Numbered from the stretch's first letter, positions 1 to 5,200 are shown. The stretch: 5,200 nt of DNA from Asaia bogorensis (GCA_945886995.1 CAMCZJ010000217.1:1-5200); one strand, 5' to 3'. The notes: generated by a model not told the origin, from the letters alone. A program made the numbers and translations.

Positions 1-740
1 TGATTGGCAATCGAAAGCGGCGTGCAGCGCCGGATCGGGTTCATCGGTTCGCATTCAACGCCATCTTCGCGCACGGTCACCAGCAGGCAATCATGGCCCT
101 TGGGGATGGAAGGGGTCGCACCACATTCCAGCATCTTGCCGGCATACCAGGCAGGGGCGGGCGGCAATTGCGCGCGAATGGCCGCGGCGGCCCAGGGCGC
201 GGGATCACTCGCGCGGCCAGCAAGGATCACCTGCGCGCCATTATCCAAAGCCTCCATGAAGGGCTCAGGCCCCATCATGCCCACCACGCGGCTCGCGCGG
301 TCCAAAGCCTCGGCTGTCAAAGGTGGCTGTTTGCCAAGCGGGCGGATTCGCCCTGCCGCCAGGCGGCGCTGCAATTCCGCGCGCGGCGGTTCGGCTTCAA
401 TCAGCGCCAGGCGGAAATGCAAACCTTCTTCGCCAGCAATTTCGCGTACCAGCCGCGCAGTGAGTTCCAAATGCGGCGCGCCACCTGCACCACCCGAGGT
501 GCCAATCATCAGCGGAATGCGCGCTGCAATCGCGGCACGCAGCATCAGGCGCAAATCACGCCGGATCGCCATGACAGAACAAAACGGCACGCCAGCGCCA
601 AGGTAATAGGGGCCAGGGTCAACACTGCCGCCATCAACGCCAATCACATGCGGCACGCGCGCCATGCCGGCCTGAAGGCTCGCTTCCGGAAAGCCGTAAC
701 CCAGAATCGCACTGGTGGAGAGAAGGCGTATTTCCTTCAT
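1..740 (-). CDS. AtuA-like (DUF1446) family protein, N-terminal 246 residues, 3' end outside window
   Basis: An open frame begins with ATG at 740 and runs without a stop to the left edge, giving 246 residues. The translation starts MKEIRLLSTSAILGYGFPEA. It carries the Gly/Asp-rich stretch DGGSVDPGPYYLGAG (residues 36-50), a second glycine loop GTSGGAGGAPHL (80-91), VILAGRASDPAPWAA (171-185), GKMLECG (201-207) and EPMNPIRRCT (231-240). From memory these match proteins annotated 'acyclic terpene utilization AtuA family' (DUF1446), usually about 450 residues, so roughly half is present. AtuA is genetically required for acyclic terpene use in Pseudomonas, but its reaction is not settled, and this divergent subgroup need not act on terpenes. 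The start is firm: an in-frame TAA lies six codons upstream, and AGGA sits 5 nt before the ATG. It is codirectional with proB, 93 bp downstream of it. No signal peptide or membrane segment is seen, so it is probably cytoplasmic. Confidence 0.8.
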   Translation of the reverse strand, partial: MKEIRLLSTSAILGYGFPEASLQAGMARVPHVIGVDGGSVDPGPYYLGAGVPFCSVMAIRRDLRLMLRAAIAARIPLMIGTSGGAGGAPHLELTARLVREIAGEEGLHFRLALIEAEPPRAELQRRLAAGRIRPLGKQPPLTAEALDRASRVVGMMGPEPFMEALDNGAQVILAGRASDPAPWAAAAIRAQLPPAPAWYAGKMLECGATPSIPKGHDCLLVTVREDGVECEPMNPIRRCTPLSIAN

Positions 741-833
741 GCCGTTCCTGACCCTTTATTCGCACGGAACACGCCGCGCATGGGGATAAGGCTGCCATGA
801 AGAAGTCAGGGCGTATAGCGCCCGAGGCGTCTG
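741..833 (-). other. Gap between proB and the AtuA-family gene with a weak hairpin
   Basis: These 93 bp separate the proB stop from the AtuA-family start. They contain a 5-bp GC hairpin (GGGCG, loop CTATA, CGCCC on the minus strand, at 809-823) only about 10 nt after the proB stop. The hairpin is followed by TGACTTCTTC rather than a run of T, so it is at best a weak or Rho-assisted terminator. No convincing -35/-10 pair for the downstream gene is visible, so co-transcription with proB remains possible. Confidence 0.35.
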
Positions 834-1961
834 TTACAGCAGCACCATATCGTCGCGGTGGATGATCTCATCCCGCCCGCGCCAGCCGAGGATTTCTTCC
901 AGCGCTTCGCTGCGATGCCCAGCAATCAGCCGCGCCGCTTCGGCATCATAAGCGCTAAGCCCGCGCGCGACTTCAACGCCCTCAGCATCGCGCACGCTCA
1001 CGGGATCACCGCGCGAAAACTCGCCTTCAACAGCGCGCACACCGGCGGGCAGCAGCGAAGAACCGCGCTTGAGCGCACGCGCCGCGCCTGCATCCACCAC
1101 CAGCACACCAAGCGGCGCAAGGCTGCCCGCGATCCAGCGCTTACGCGCGCTACGGCCTTCCGGCAGCGGCAGAAACCAGGTGCAGCGCGCCCCTTCCTCC
1201 AAAGCACGCAGCGGATGGTCACGCTGGCCAAGCGCAATCGCCATGGCCGTGCCGGCGCCCGTTGCGATCCGCGCCGCAATCAGCTTTGTCCGCATCCCGC
1301 CCGAGGAATAGCCGGGCGGCGGTTCACCACCCATCGCCATGATCTCCTCCGTCAAGCGTTCCACCACCGGCAAATGCTGTGCATTCGGGTCCTTGCGTGG
1401 ATCAGCCGTGTAAAGACCATCAATGTCGGACAGCAGCAGCAGCGCATCGGCCTGGATCATCTCGGCCACACGCGCCGCCAGCCGATCATTATCGCCGAAG
1501 CGGATTTCCGCTGTCGCCACCGTGTCATTTTCATTGATCACCGGCACGCAACCCAGGTTCAGCAGCGTGGCAAGCGTGGCGCGCGCATTCAGATAGCGCC
1601 GGCGATCTTCCGAATCTTCCAGCGTCAGCAGCAATTGCGCCGCATTCAACCCATGCGCGGCGAGTGCTTCCTGCCAGGCGCCAGCGAGCCGAATTTGCCC
1701 CACCGCCGCCGCCGCCTGTTTTTCTTCCAACCGAAGCCGCCGCCGTGTCAGGCCAAGCGCCTTCCGCGCCAGTGCAATGGCACCTGAAGACACCACCACC
1801 ACTTCCGCACCGCGCGCCCGCAGTGCCGCGATATCCGCAGCGACCGAGGCAAGCCAGGCGGCACGCGGCGCGGCGGTGGCGTTATCCACCACCAACGCAG
1901 AGCCGATCTTCACCACAATGCGCTTGGCATCCTTGAAGCAGGGCTGAGCCGGGTTGATCAT
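834..1961 (-). CDS. proB: Glutamate 5-kinase (first step of proline synthesis)
   Basis: Phosphorylates L-glutamate with ATP to glutamyl-5-phosphate, the first and feedback-regulated step of proline synthesis, in the cytoplasm. The 375-residue protein has the usual two-domain layout. The amino-acid kinase domain (about 14-265) shows KRIVVKIGSALVV (13-25), SSGAIALA (58-65), INENDTVATAE (142-152), FGDNDRLAARVA (155-166), LLLSDIDGLYTADPR (175-189) and GGMRTKLIAARIATGAG (221-237). N143/D146 and N158/D159 align with the glutamate-binding residues of the E. coli enzyme. A C-terminal PUA domain (about 283-371) includes LKRGSSLLPAGVRAVEGEFSRGD. Length is normal for ProB enzymes with a PUA domain. The start is the earliest possible: the same frame upstream reaches the obgE stop after 11 codons, none a start. 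The ribosome-binding site is poor (GGTAAG, 9 nt upstream). It follows obgE by 33 bp, the usual alphaproteobacterial pairing. proA is not in the window. Confidence 0.97.
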   Translation of the reverse strand: MINPAQPCFKDAKRIVVKIGSALVVDNATAAPRAAWLASVAADIAALRARGAEVVVVSSGAIALARKALGLTRRRLRLEEKQAAAAVGQIRLAGAWQEALAAHGLNAAQLLLTLEDSEDRRRYLNARATLATLLNLGCVPVINENDTVATAEIRFGDNDRLAARVAEMIQADALLLLSDIDGLYTADPRKDPNAQHLPVVERLTEEIMAMGGEPPPGYSSGGMRTKLIAARIATGAGTAMAIALGQRDHPLRALEEGARCTWFLPLPEGRSARKRWIAGSLAPLGVLVVDAGAARALKRGSSLLPAGVRAVEGEFSRGDPVSVRDAEGVEVARGLSAYDAEAARLIAGHRSEALEEILGWRGRDEIIHRDDMVLL

Positions 1962-1994
1962 GGAATGGCGCTTACCACGCGAAAGCCCAGCCTG

Positions 1995-2990
1995 TCAGCG
2001 CGCCGCCGCAATCATGTCAGCAAGCGCGCGGAGCAATTCGGGCACGCCCTCACCACTCGCGCCACTGATCAGCATCACGGGCTTGCCCGCCGCGCGGGAC
2101 AGCGCCTTGACGCGTGCCGTGCGGGCTTGTGGCGTCATGGCATCAGCCTTGTTGAGTGCCACCAATTCCGGGCGATCTTCCAGCCGATGGCCATATTCGG
2201 TCAATTCATGGCGAATGGTGCGATAGGCCCGCGCAGGATCGGCGGCAGAGCCATCCACCAAATGCAGCAGCACCTTGCAGCGTTCCACATGGCCCAGAAA
2301 GCGCGTGCCAAGTCCTGCCCCTTCCGCCGCGCCTTCTATCAGGCCGGGCAAATCGGCCAGCACAAATTCCTCGGTCGCGTTCAGGCGTACCACGCCAAGC
2401 TGCGGGTGCAGCGTGGTGAAGGGGTAATCGGCAATCTTGGGGCGCGCAGCGGAAACCGCAGCCAGGAAGGTGGATTTGCCGGCATTGGGCAGGCCAACCA
2501 GCCCGGCATCGGCAATCAGCTTCAGGCGCAGCCACAGCCAGCGTTCTTCCCCCGGCCAGCCCTTATCGGCGCGGCGCGGCGCGCGATTGGTCGAGGTTTT
2601 GTAATTCGCATTGCCAAAGCCGCCATCGCCGCCGCGCGCCAGCACCACGCGTTTGCCGAGCTTATCGAGGTCCGCGATCATGGTTTCGCGGTCATCGGCG
2701 AAAATCTGCGTGCCCACCGGCAATTTCAGCACCACTTCGTCGCTGGCCGCGCCGGTACGGTCAGACCCGGCGCCATTGCCGCCCTTGCGCGCCTTGAAGT
2801 GCTGCGCGTAGCGGAAATCAATCAGCGTATTCAGCCCGGCCACGGCTTCGGCGATCACATCGCCACCCTTGCCGCCATTGCCGCCATCAGGGCCGCCGAA
2901 TTCAATGAATTTCTCGCGCCGGAAGGCAATGACGCCATCACCGCCATCGCCGGCCTTTACCCAGATTTTTGCCTCATCAAGGAATTTCAT
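1995..2990 (-). CDS. obgE: Obg/CgtA GTPase, 50S ribosome assembly
   Basis: Essential-type GTPase that binds the 50S subunit late in assembly and links it to guanine-nucleotide (ppGpp) status; cytoplasmic and ribosome-associated. The 331-residue protein begins MKFLDEAKIWVKAGDGGDGV. Its N-terminal glycine-rich Obg domain (about 1-158) contains FGGPDGGNGGKGGDV (31-45) and ARGGDGGFGN (118-127). The G domain has G1 GLPNAGKST (166-174), G2 threonines in YPFTTLHPQLGVV (189-201), G3 DLPGL (213-217), G4 NKAD (280-283) and G5 SGASGEG (309-315). The acidic C-terminal extension of E. coli CgtA (about 390 residues) is absent, and there is no OCT domain; this short form is common in alphaproteobacteria. 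The start matches the family N-terminus. The ribosome-binding site is weak (GGA, 9 nt upstream). It lies 87 bp downstream of rpmA, with a terminator in between, and 33 bp upstream of proB in the same frame. Confidence 0.97.
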   Translation of the reverse strand: MKFLDEAKIWVKAGDGGDGVIAFRREKFIEFGGPDGGNGGKGGDVIAEAVAGLNTLIDFRYAQHFKARKGGNGAGSDRTGAASDEVVLKLPVGTQIFADDRETMIADLDKLGKRVVLARGGDGGFGNANYKTSTNRAPRRADKGWPGEERWLWLRLKLIADAGLVGLPNAGKSTFLAAVSAARPKIADYPFTTLHPQLGVVRLNATEEFVLADLPGLIEGAAEGAGLGTRFLGHVERCKVLLHLVDGSAADPARAYRTIRHELTEYGHRLEDRPELVALNKADAMTPQARTARVKALSRAAGKPVMLISGASGEGVPELLRALADMIAAAR

Positions 2991-3018
2991 GGGTCAATCC
3001 GCGGGGCATCATGTCCCC

Positions 3019-3052
3019 AAAAACAAAACGAGGGCCCCAAGGGACCCTCGCT
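3019..3052 (-). terminator. Intrinsic terminator between rpmA and obgE
   Basis: On the minus strand a GC hairpin starts 25 nt after the rpmA stop. Outer stem CGAGGG pairs with CCCTCG (3045-3050 with 3029-3034). After one mismatch two more G-C pairs close a 4-nt loop. The stem can extend outward by a G-U and an A-U pair. It is followed at once by TTTTGTTTTT (3028 down to 3019). This is a textbook Rho-independent terminator for transcripts leaving rpmA. Only 28 nt separate the T-run from the obgE start codon. Confidence 0.85.
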
Positions 3053-3077
3053 TTCAGGAAAGCTCTGGAAGCTAGGG

Positions 3078-3347
3078 TTATTCCGCCGCCTGCGGCAACG
3101 GCTGCACGTTCACATGCACGCGGTCTTCGCCCTTGCGTTCAAACACCACGCGGCCATCAACTGCGGCATGCAGGCTGTGCTGGCGGCCGGCATATACATT
3201 GGTGCCCGGGATCATCTTCGTGCCGCGCTGGGTCACGATGATGGACCCCGCATTCACGGTCTGCCCGCCGAACAGCTTCACGCCGAGGCGCTTACCCGCG
3301 GAATCGCGACCATTGCGCGAAGAACCGCCTGCTTTCTTATGTGCCAT
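3078..3347 (-). CDS. rpmA: 50S ribosomal protein bL27
   Basis: Structural protein of the large ribosomal subunit whose N-terminal tail reaches towards the peptidyl-transferase centre and tRNA acceptor ends. The 89-residue product begins MAHKKAGGSSRNGRDSAGKR and continues with the family signature LGVKLFGGQTVNAGSIIVTQRGTK (21-44) and PGTNVYAGRQHSL (47-59). The C-terminal half forms the usual beta structure, ending in VVFERKGEDRVHVNVQPLP. There is no cleavable N-terminal extension of the Firmicutes type. A good ribosome-binding site (AGGGA, 8 nt before ATG) lies in the 18-bp gap after rplU. It is the last gene before the intrinsic terminator, so rplU and rpmA probably form the main transcript. 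Confidence 0.98.
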   Translation of the reverse strand: MAHKKAGGSSRNGRDSAGKRLGVKLFGGQTVNAGSIIVTQRGTKMIPGTNVYAGRQHSLHAAVDGRVVFERKGEDRVHVNVQPLPQAAE

Positions 3348-3365
3348 GGCTTGGTTCCCTTCCGA

Positions 3366-3683
3366 TCAGGCTGCGTTGATGGAGGCGATGCGCAGCACGG
3401 TCTGGTGCTGGCGATGGCCATTCTTGCGGCGGCTATTCTGCCGGCGACGCTTCTTGAAGATCAAAATACGGTCGCCGCGGTTCTGTTCCACCACGGTCGC
3501 CGTCACGCTGGCGCCAGGCACGGTCGGCGCGCCAATGGAAAGCCCCGCTTCGGTCGCGATGGCCAGCACATCATGCAGCGTCACCGTGGCGCCCGGTTCG
3601 GCATCAAGCCGTTCAACGGTAAGCACGGCGTCTGGCGTGACGCGATATTGTTTCCCGCCGGTGCGGATTACTGCATAGGTCAT
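3366..3683 (-). CDS. rplU: 50S ribosomal protein bL21
   Basis: 23S rRNA-binding protein of the large subunit. The 105-residue product begins MTYAVIRTGGKQYRVTPDAV, matching the conserved bL21 start. It carries the late signature ILIFKKRRRQNSRRKNGHRQHQT (about residues 72-94). The start at 3683 is preferred to an in-frame TTG at 3707: the shorter form has the family N-terminus and normal length (about 102-105), and the TTG would add eight unrelated residues. The ribosome-binding site is unusual. The only purine-rich stretch close by is GGGG, 7 nt before the ATG, and it can pair with the CCCC directly before the start codon. rplU is the first gene of the block; rpmA follows after 18 bp. Its promoter is predicted at 3785-3813, giving a leader of about 95 nt. 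Confidence 0.97.
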   Translation of the reverse strand: MTYAVIRTGGKQYRVTPDAVLTVERLDAEPGATVTLHDVLAIATEAGLSIGAPTVPGASVTATVVEQNRGDRILIFKKRRRQNSRRKNGHRQHQTVLRIASINAA

Positions 3684-3745
3684 GGGGATGCCCCGAAACT
3701 CTTTCAAAAGCGTGTCTGGCCGGCTTTTGCCAAAGGCAAAAACCG
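3684..3745 (-). promoter_or_regulatory. rplU leader with two hairpins
   Basis: In the predicted 5' leader of rplU, TTTTGCC (3725-3731) and GGCAAAA (3735-3741) form a perfect 7-bp stem with a 3-nt loop. After one mismatch, three more pairs extend it (CGG 3721-3723 with CCG 3743-3745). No T-run follows in either direction, so it does not look like a terminator. A second small stem, GGGG-CAT-CCCC, ends directly at the rplU ATG and would cover the only nearby Shine-Dalgarno-like bases. A role in autoregulation by bL21 is inference; I do not recognise a named RNA family. Confidence 0.45.
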
Positions 3746-3784
3746 CCCGCCCCGGGCGCGGAACGCCGGGCCGGAAGAGGCGCG

Positions 3785-3813
3785 CATATAGACGGACGTG
3801 CGCCTAGCGTCAA
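3785..3813 (-). promoter_or_regulatory. Predicted sigma70-type promoter of rplU-rpmA
   Basis: Read on the minus strand, TTGACG (-35, 3808-3813) is followed after exactly 17 nt by TATATG (-10, 3785-3790). The expected start is near 3778, about 95 nt before the rplU ATG. The bases after the -10 (CGCGCC) are fully GC, the type of discriminator found at promoters inhibited by ppGpp, which would fit ribosomal-protein genes. The call rests on motif match and position only. Confidence 0.7.
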
Positions 3814-3822
3814 CGGTGGAGA

Positions 3823-3851
3823 TTGCGCCCGGGAGCGGGGGCATTTATAGG
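3823..3851 (+). promoter_or_regulatory. Possible promoter of tRNA-Ser
   Basis: TTGCGC (3823-3828) and TATAGG (3846-3851) are separated by 17 nt. They would start transcription near 3858, about 35 nt before the mature tRNA. The -35 matches consensus at only four of six bases, so support is moderate. Its -35 lies 9 bp from the -35 of the divergent rplU promoter, so the two are back to back. Confidence 0.5.
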
Positions 3852-3892
3852 AGCGTCTTCGTTCGAGGGGAGTCCCGCTTCCCCTACACGCT

Positions 3893-3979
3893 GGAGAGGT
3901 GCCGGAGTGGTCGAACGGGTCGGTCTCGAAAACCGAAGTACGGGCAACTGTACCGTGGGTTCGAATCCCACCCTCTCCG
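3893..3979 (+). tRNA. tRNA-Ser, anticodon CGA (reads UCG)
   Basis: The 87-nt sequence folds as a class II (long variable arm) serine tRNA. The acceptor stem is GGAGAGG with CCTCTCC (3893-3899 with 3972-3978), discriminator G at 3979. The D stem is CCG/CGG with loop GAGTGGTCGAA. The anticodon stem is TCGGT/ACCGA with loop CTCGAAA, placing CGA at 3927-3929. The variable arm is held by GTAC/GTAC (3938-3941 with 3950-3953). The T arm is GTGGG, TTCGAAT, CCCAC. The next bases are AAT, so the 3' CCA is not encoded and must be added by the CCA-adding enzyme. No clear terminator follows. Long open frames crossing it on both strands are not genes. Confidence 0.97.
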
Positions 3980-4279
3980 AATCCTGAAGGACAGCCTCGC
4001 TCTTCTCGGCCTGCGCGGGAGATGCGCCGCTGGTCCAGGGCCTCATAGCCGGCTTAGCCAATCCCCGACCCTCGTGAGCCCCGCCGGCGCCTTTCAGCGC
4101 GCTATCGGCAGCATCAGGATGCAGCAAACACCAAGGACTTCTTTTTGGAATGCGCCAAGGGCAGGGGATATCTGCCGAGCACCTCCCGCTTCGCTCAGCT
4201 AGGTCCCTGAAGCAAGGATGAAGTGCATTCTAGACATAAGGCAGCGCATATGCTCTGCGGGATCCGCCCAAGCAGCTTT
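3980..4279. other. Intergenic region between converging tRNA-Ser and transpeptidase gene; no gene seen
   Basis: About 300 bp in which I see no supportable gene. The longest stretches open here belong to frames that also run through the tRNA. A 28-codon plus-strand frame starting near 4119 has no spaced ribosome-binding site and an unremarkable translation. Small inverted repeats occur, such as GGCAG/CTGCC around a 7-nt loop near 4162-4179, and a 7-bp stem with two G-U pairs near 4133-4150. Neither is followed by a T-run. I found no repeat of the tRNA 3' end, integrase fragment or att-like core. Transcription from both sides should end here, but no strong terminator is visible. Confidence 0.5.
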
Positions 4280-5200
4280 TCAGGATCCGCTTAAATTCAT
4301 GGAATGAACAAAGCCTCTTTTTCCGTTGGCCTGCACCAAAAGCCAACCACCAGGCATTTCCATCAGCACATCTAGCGTCTCACCCCGCGCGATGGTTCCG
4401 ATTGCCTCACCACGCGGCTCCCGCCTTATCGTGGCTGGATTGTTTGCGGCAACGCTGCGGGGGGCCGCTTCCAAGCGCTGTTGGGCCGGTGGCGCGGTCG
4501 AGGTTTGGGCACTGGCCCTGGGCTCCATCCTGATGGGTCTTGCGGCGTCGCGACCGTTGGTGATCCCAGATGCGGCGATCATCGGTGACGCTTCAGGCCC
4601 GTGGGAAGGTGCGTTAACGCTGAGAAGAGTCCCTAGCACGATGGGCGGCGCTACCGCCAAGTTGATCTGTCCGTTGCGCCGCATACCCATGATGGGTGTC
4701 ATTGGCCCAAGTGATACCAGTGTGCTGCGTGGGGCTGCGGTAACCGCTTCCTTCCTTGCTGCGTGCCAAACGTCTTCCGAAACCCATTCGGTCCGTTCCA
4801 CAATAACCACTTTGGTACGCTCTGGCCGCAGAGCTCGGCGTAGCGATAGAAGATCACCGTTCGCCAGGGCCACACATCCTTCGGTCGAAAAAGGTGGGCG
4901 CGCAGCAACACCCGGCGGAACGCCATGAATCCAGATATGGCTGCCAGTACGCCCGGCGCTACGGTCGGCTGCATTGGGATAATCAAGCACTAAGGCCAAA
5001 GGACCATGATAGGGGCGCAGCGCGCGGCCACTCAGTTCCGCCTCAATCCGAAAGGCACCGACCGGTGTGCGCAAATCGCCTTCGCGTGTTTTGGCGCCGC
5101 GTTCCAGCCCGACACTCGCATAATACTCAGCGCTCACGGTCAGGGATTCGTTTTGCCGAGCGAGCAGAAAAACACGAGGTGCGGAGAGATCCACAAGCAC
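4280..5200 (-). CDS. L,D-transpeptidase (YkuD domain) with C-terminal SH3 domain, N-terminus outside window
   Basis: Periplasmic-type cysteine enzyme of the YkuD family, whose members make 3-3 cross-links in peptidoglycan or attach proteins to it. The window holds the last 306 codons. The frame is open at the right edge and begins inside the first strand of the catalytic domain (VLVDLSAPRVFLLAR), so the signal peptide and true start lie beyond 5200; the GTG at the edge is probably internal. The catalytic domain (about 1-135) has GAKTREGDLRTPVGAF (35-50), typical of the family. The active-site region is IWIHGVPPGVAARPPFSTEGCVALAN, with His92 and nucleophile Cys109. The usual [S/T]HGC is STEGC here. 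A low-complexity, Ala/Pro-rich linker (about 140-250) leads to a bacterial SH3 domain (about 253-303: ATIRREPRGEAIGTIARGETLDVL, GGWLLVQ, RGFVHSMNL), likely wall-binding. It converges on tRNA-Ser; no terminator was found after its stop. Confidence 0.88.
   Translation of the reverse strand: MLVDLSAPRVFLLARQNESLTVSAEYYASVGLERGAKTREGDLRTPVGAFRIEAELSGRALRPYHGPLALVLDYPNAADRSAGRTGSHIWIHGVPPGVAARPPFSTEGCVALANGDLLSLRRALRPERTKVVIVERTEWVSEDVWHAARKEAVTAAPRSTLVSLGPMTPIMGMRRNGQINLAVAPPIVLGTLLSVNAPSHGPEASPMIAASGITNGRDAARPIRMEPRASAQTSTAPPAQQRLEAAPRSVAANNPATIRREPRGEAIGTIARGETLDVLMEMPGGWLLVQANGKRGFVHSMNLSGS

Noticed and set aside
739..783. 14-codon minus-strand frame (MRGVFRANKGSGTA) whose TGA overlaps the AtuA-family start as ATGA
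   Set aside because: No ribosome-binding site precedes its ATG and the peptide has no attenuator-like bias. The overlap is likely chance.
4..800. Two plus-strand open frames over the AtuA-family gene
   Set aside because: The minus-strand frame here gives a recognisable conserved protein with a good start and ribosome-binding site. The plus-strand translations are rich in Arg/Ala/Ser and look like antisense shadows.
858..1936. Plus-strand open frames antisense to proB
   Set aside because: ProB motifs run across the whole minus-strand frame, so these are shadows.
2979..3013. 11-codon minus-strand frame (MMPRGLTHEIP) overlapping the obgE start
   Set aside because: No ribosome-binding site precedes it, and it lies directly behind the terminator T-run. 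Nothing suggests translation.
3746..3780. GC-rich inverted repeats around CCCGCCCCGGGCGCGG upstream of rplU
   Set aside because: Such short GC matches are frequent in GC-rich DNA. They partly overlap the expected start of transcription and show no operator-like symmetry.
1965..3791. Very long plus-strand open frame (about 608 codons) antisense to obgE, rpmA and rplU
   Set aside because: It runs opposite three strongly conserved genes and through their intergenic gaps. Its translation has no recognisable domain. Stop-free antisense frames are expected in GC-rich coding DNA.
4133..4150. Inverted repeat CCAAGGA-CTTC-TTTTTGG as a possible tRNA terminator
   Set aside because: The stem relies on two G-U pairs, is AT-rich, lies more than 150 bp from the tRNA and has no T-run after it.
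3798..4202. Open frames crossing the tRNA on both strands, the minus one (3810-4127) containing ERVGFEPT
   Set aside because: They pass through a complete tRNA-Ser. The antisense 'VGFEPT' peptide is a well-known false protein produced by tRNA-Ser genes.
4259..4290. Two copies of GGATCCGC 24 bp apart at the end of the transpeptidase gene
   Set aside because: An 8-bp repeat, one copy partly inside coding sequence, is within chance expectation and has no third copy.
4326..4928. Plus-strand open frame of about 200 codons antisense to the transpeptidase
   Set aside because: It lies opposite the conserved YkuD and SH3 coding sequence and has no recognisable motif of its own.

Overview
The window is an ordinary GC-rich (about 60% or slightly above by eye, not computed) alphaproteobacterial chromosome segment. 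The gene order rplU-rpmA-obgE-proB is the conserved alphaproteobacterial arrangement. The protein sequences fit Rhodospirillales/Acetobacteraceae (Roseomonas-like) best, but that assignment is an impression, not a search result. All protein genes lie on the minus strand; the only plus-strand gene is a tRNA.

Read in the direction of transcription (right to left). At the right edge is the C-terminal 306 residues of an L,D-transpeptidase with a C-terminal bacterial SH3 domain; its N-terminus lies outside the window. About 300 bp with no supportable gene follow. Next comes tRNA-Ser(CGA) on the plus strand, facing the transpeptidase gene. A compact divergent regulatory region (about 3685-3890) separates the tRNA from rplU. 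It holds a clear sigma70-type promoter for rplU, a likely promoter for the tRNA, and a long rplU leader with a perfect 7-bp hairpin. rplU (bL21) and rpmA (bL27) are 18 bp apart. A strong intrinsic terminator then sits in the 87-bp gap before obgE (ribosome-assembly GTPase) and proB (glutamate 5-kinase). After a 93-bp gap comes the first 246 codons of an AtuA/DUF1446-family gene that runs off the left edge. It has no stop inside the window.

Functionally the core is a growth-linked block. Two 50S ribosomal proteins and a 50S-assembly GTPase share one transcription direction, with the first enzyme of proline synthesis attached, as in many alphaproteobacteria. The terminator suggests that the ribosomal proteins are made in excess over ObgE/ProB, with the downstream pair expressed by read-through. 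The AtuA-family gene and the L,D-transpeptidase are accessory neighbours with no obvious link to this block.

I found no CRISPR array, insertion sequence, phage gene or clearly new system. The points worth a second look are regulatory (terminator, divergent promoters, leader hairpins), plus the poorly understood AtuA-family gene and the variant catalytic motif of the transpeptidase.
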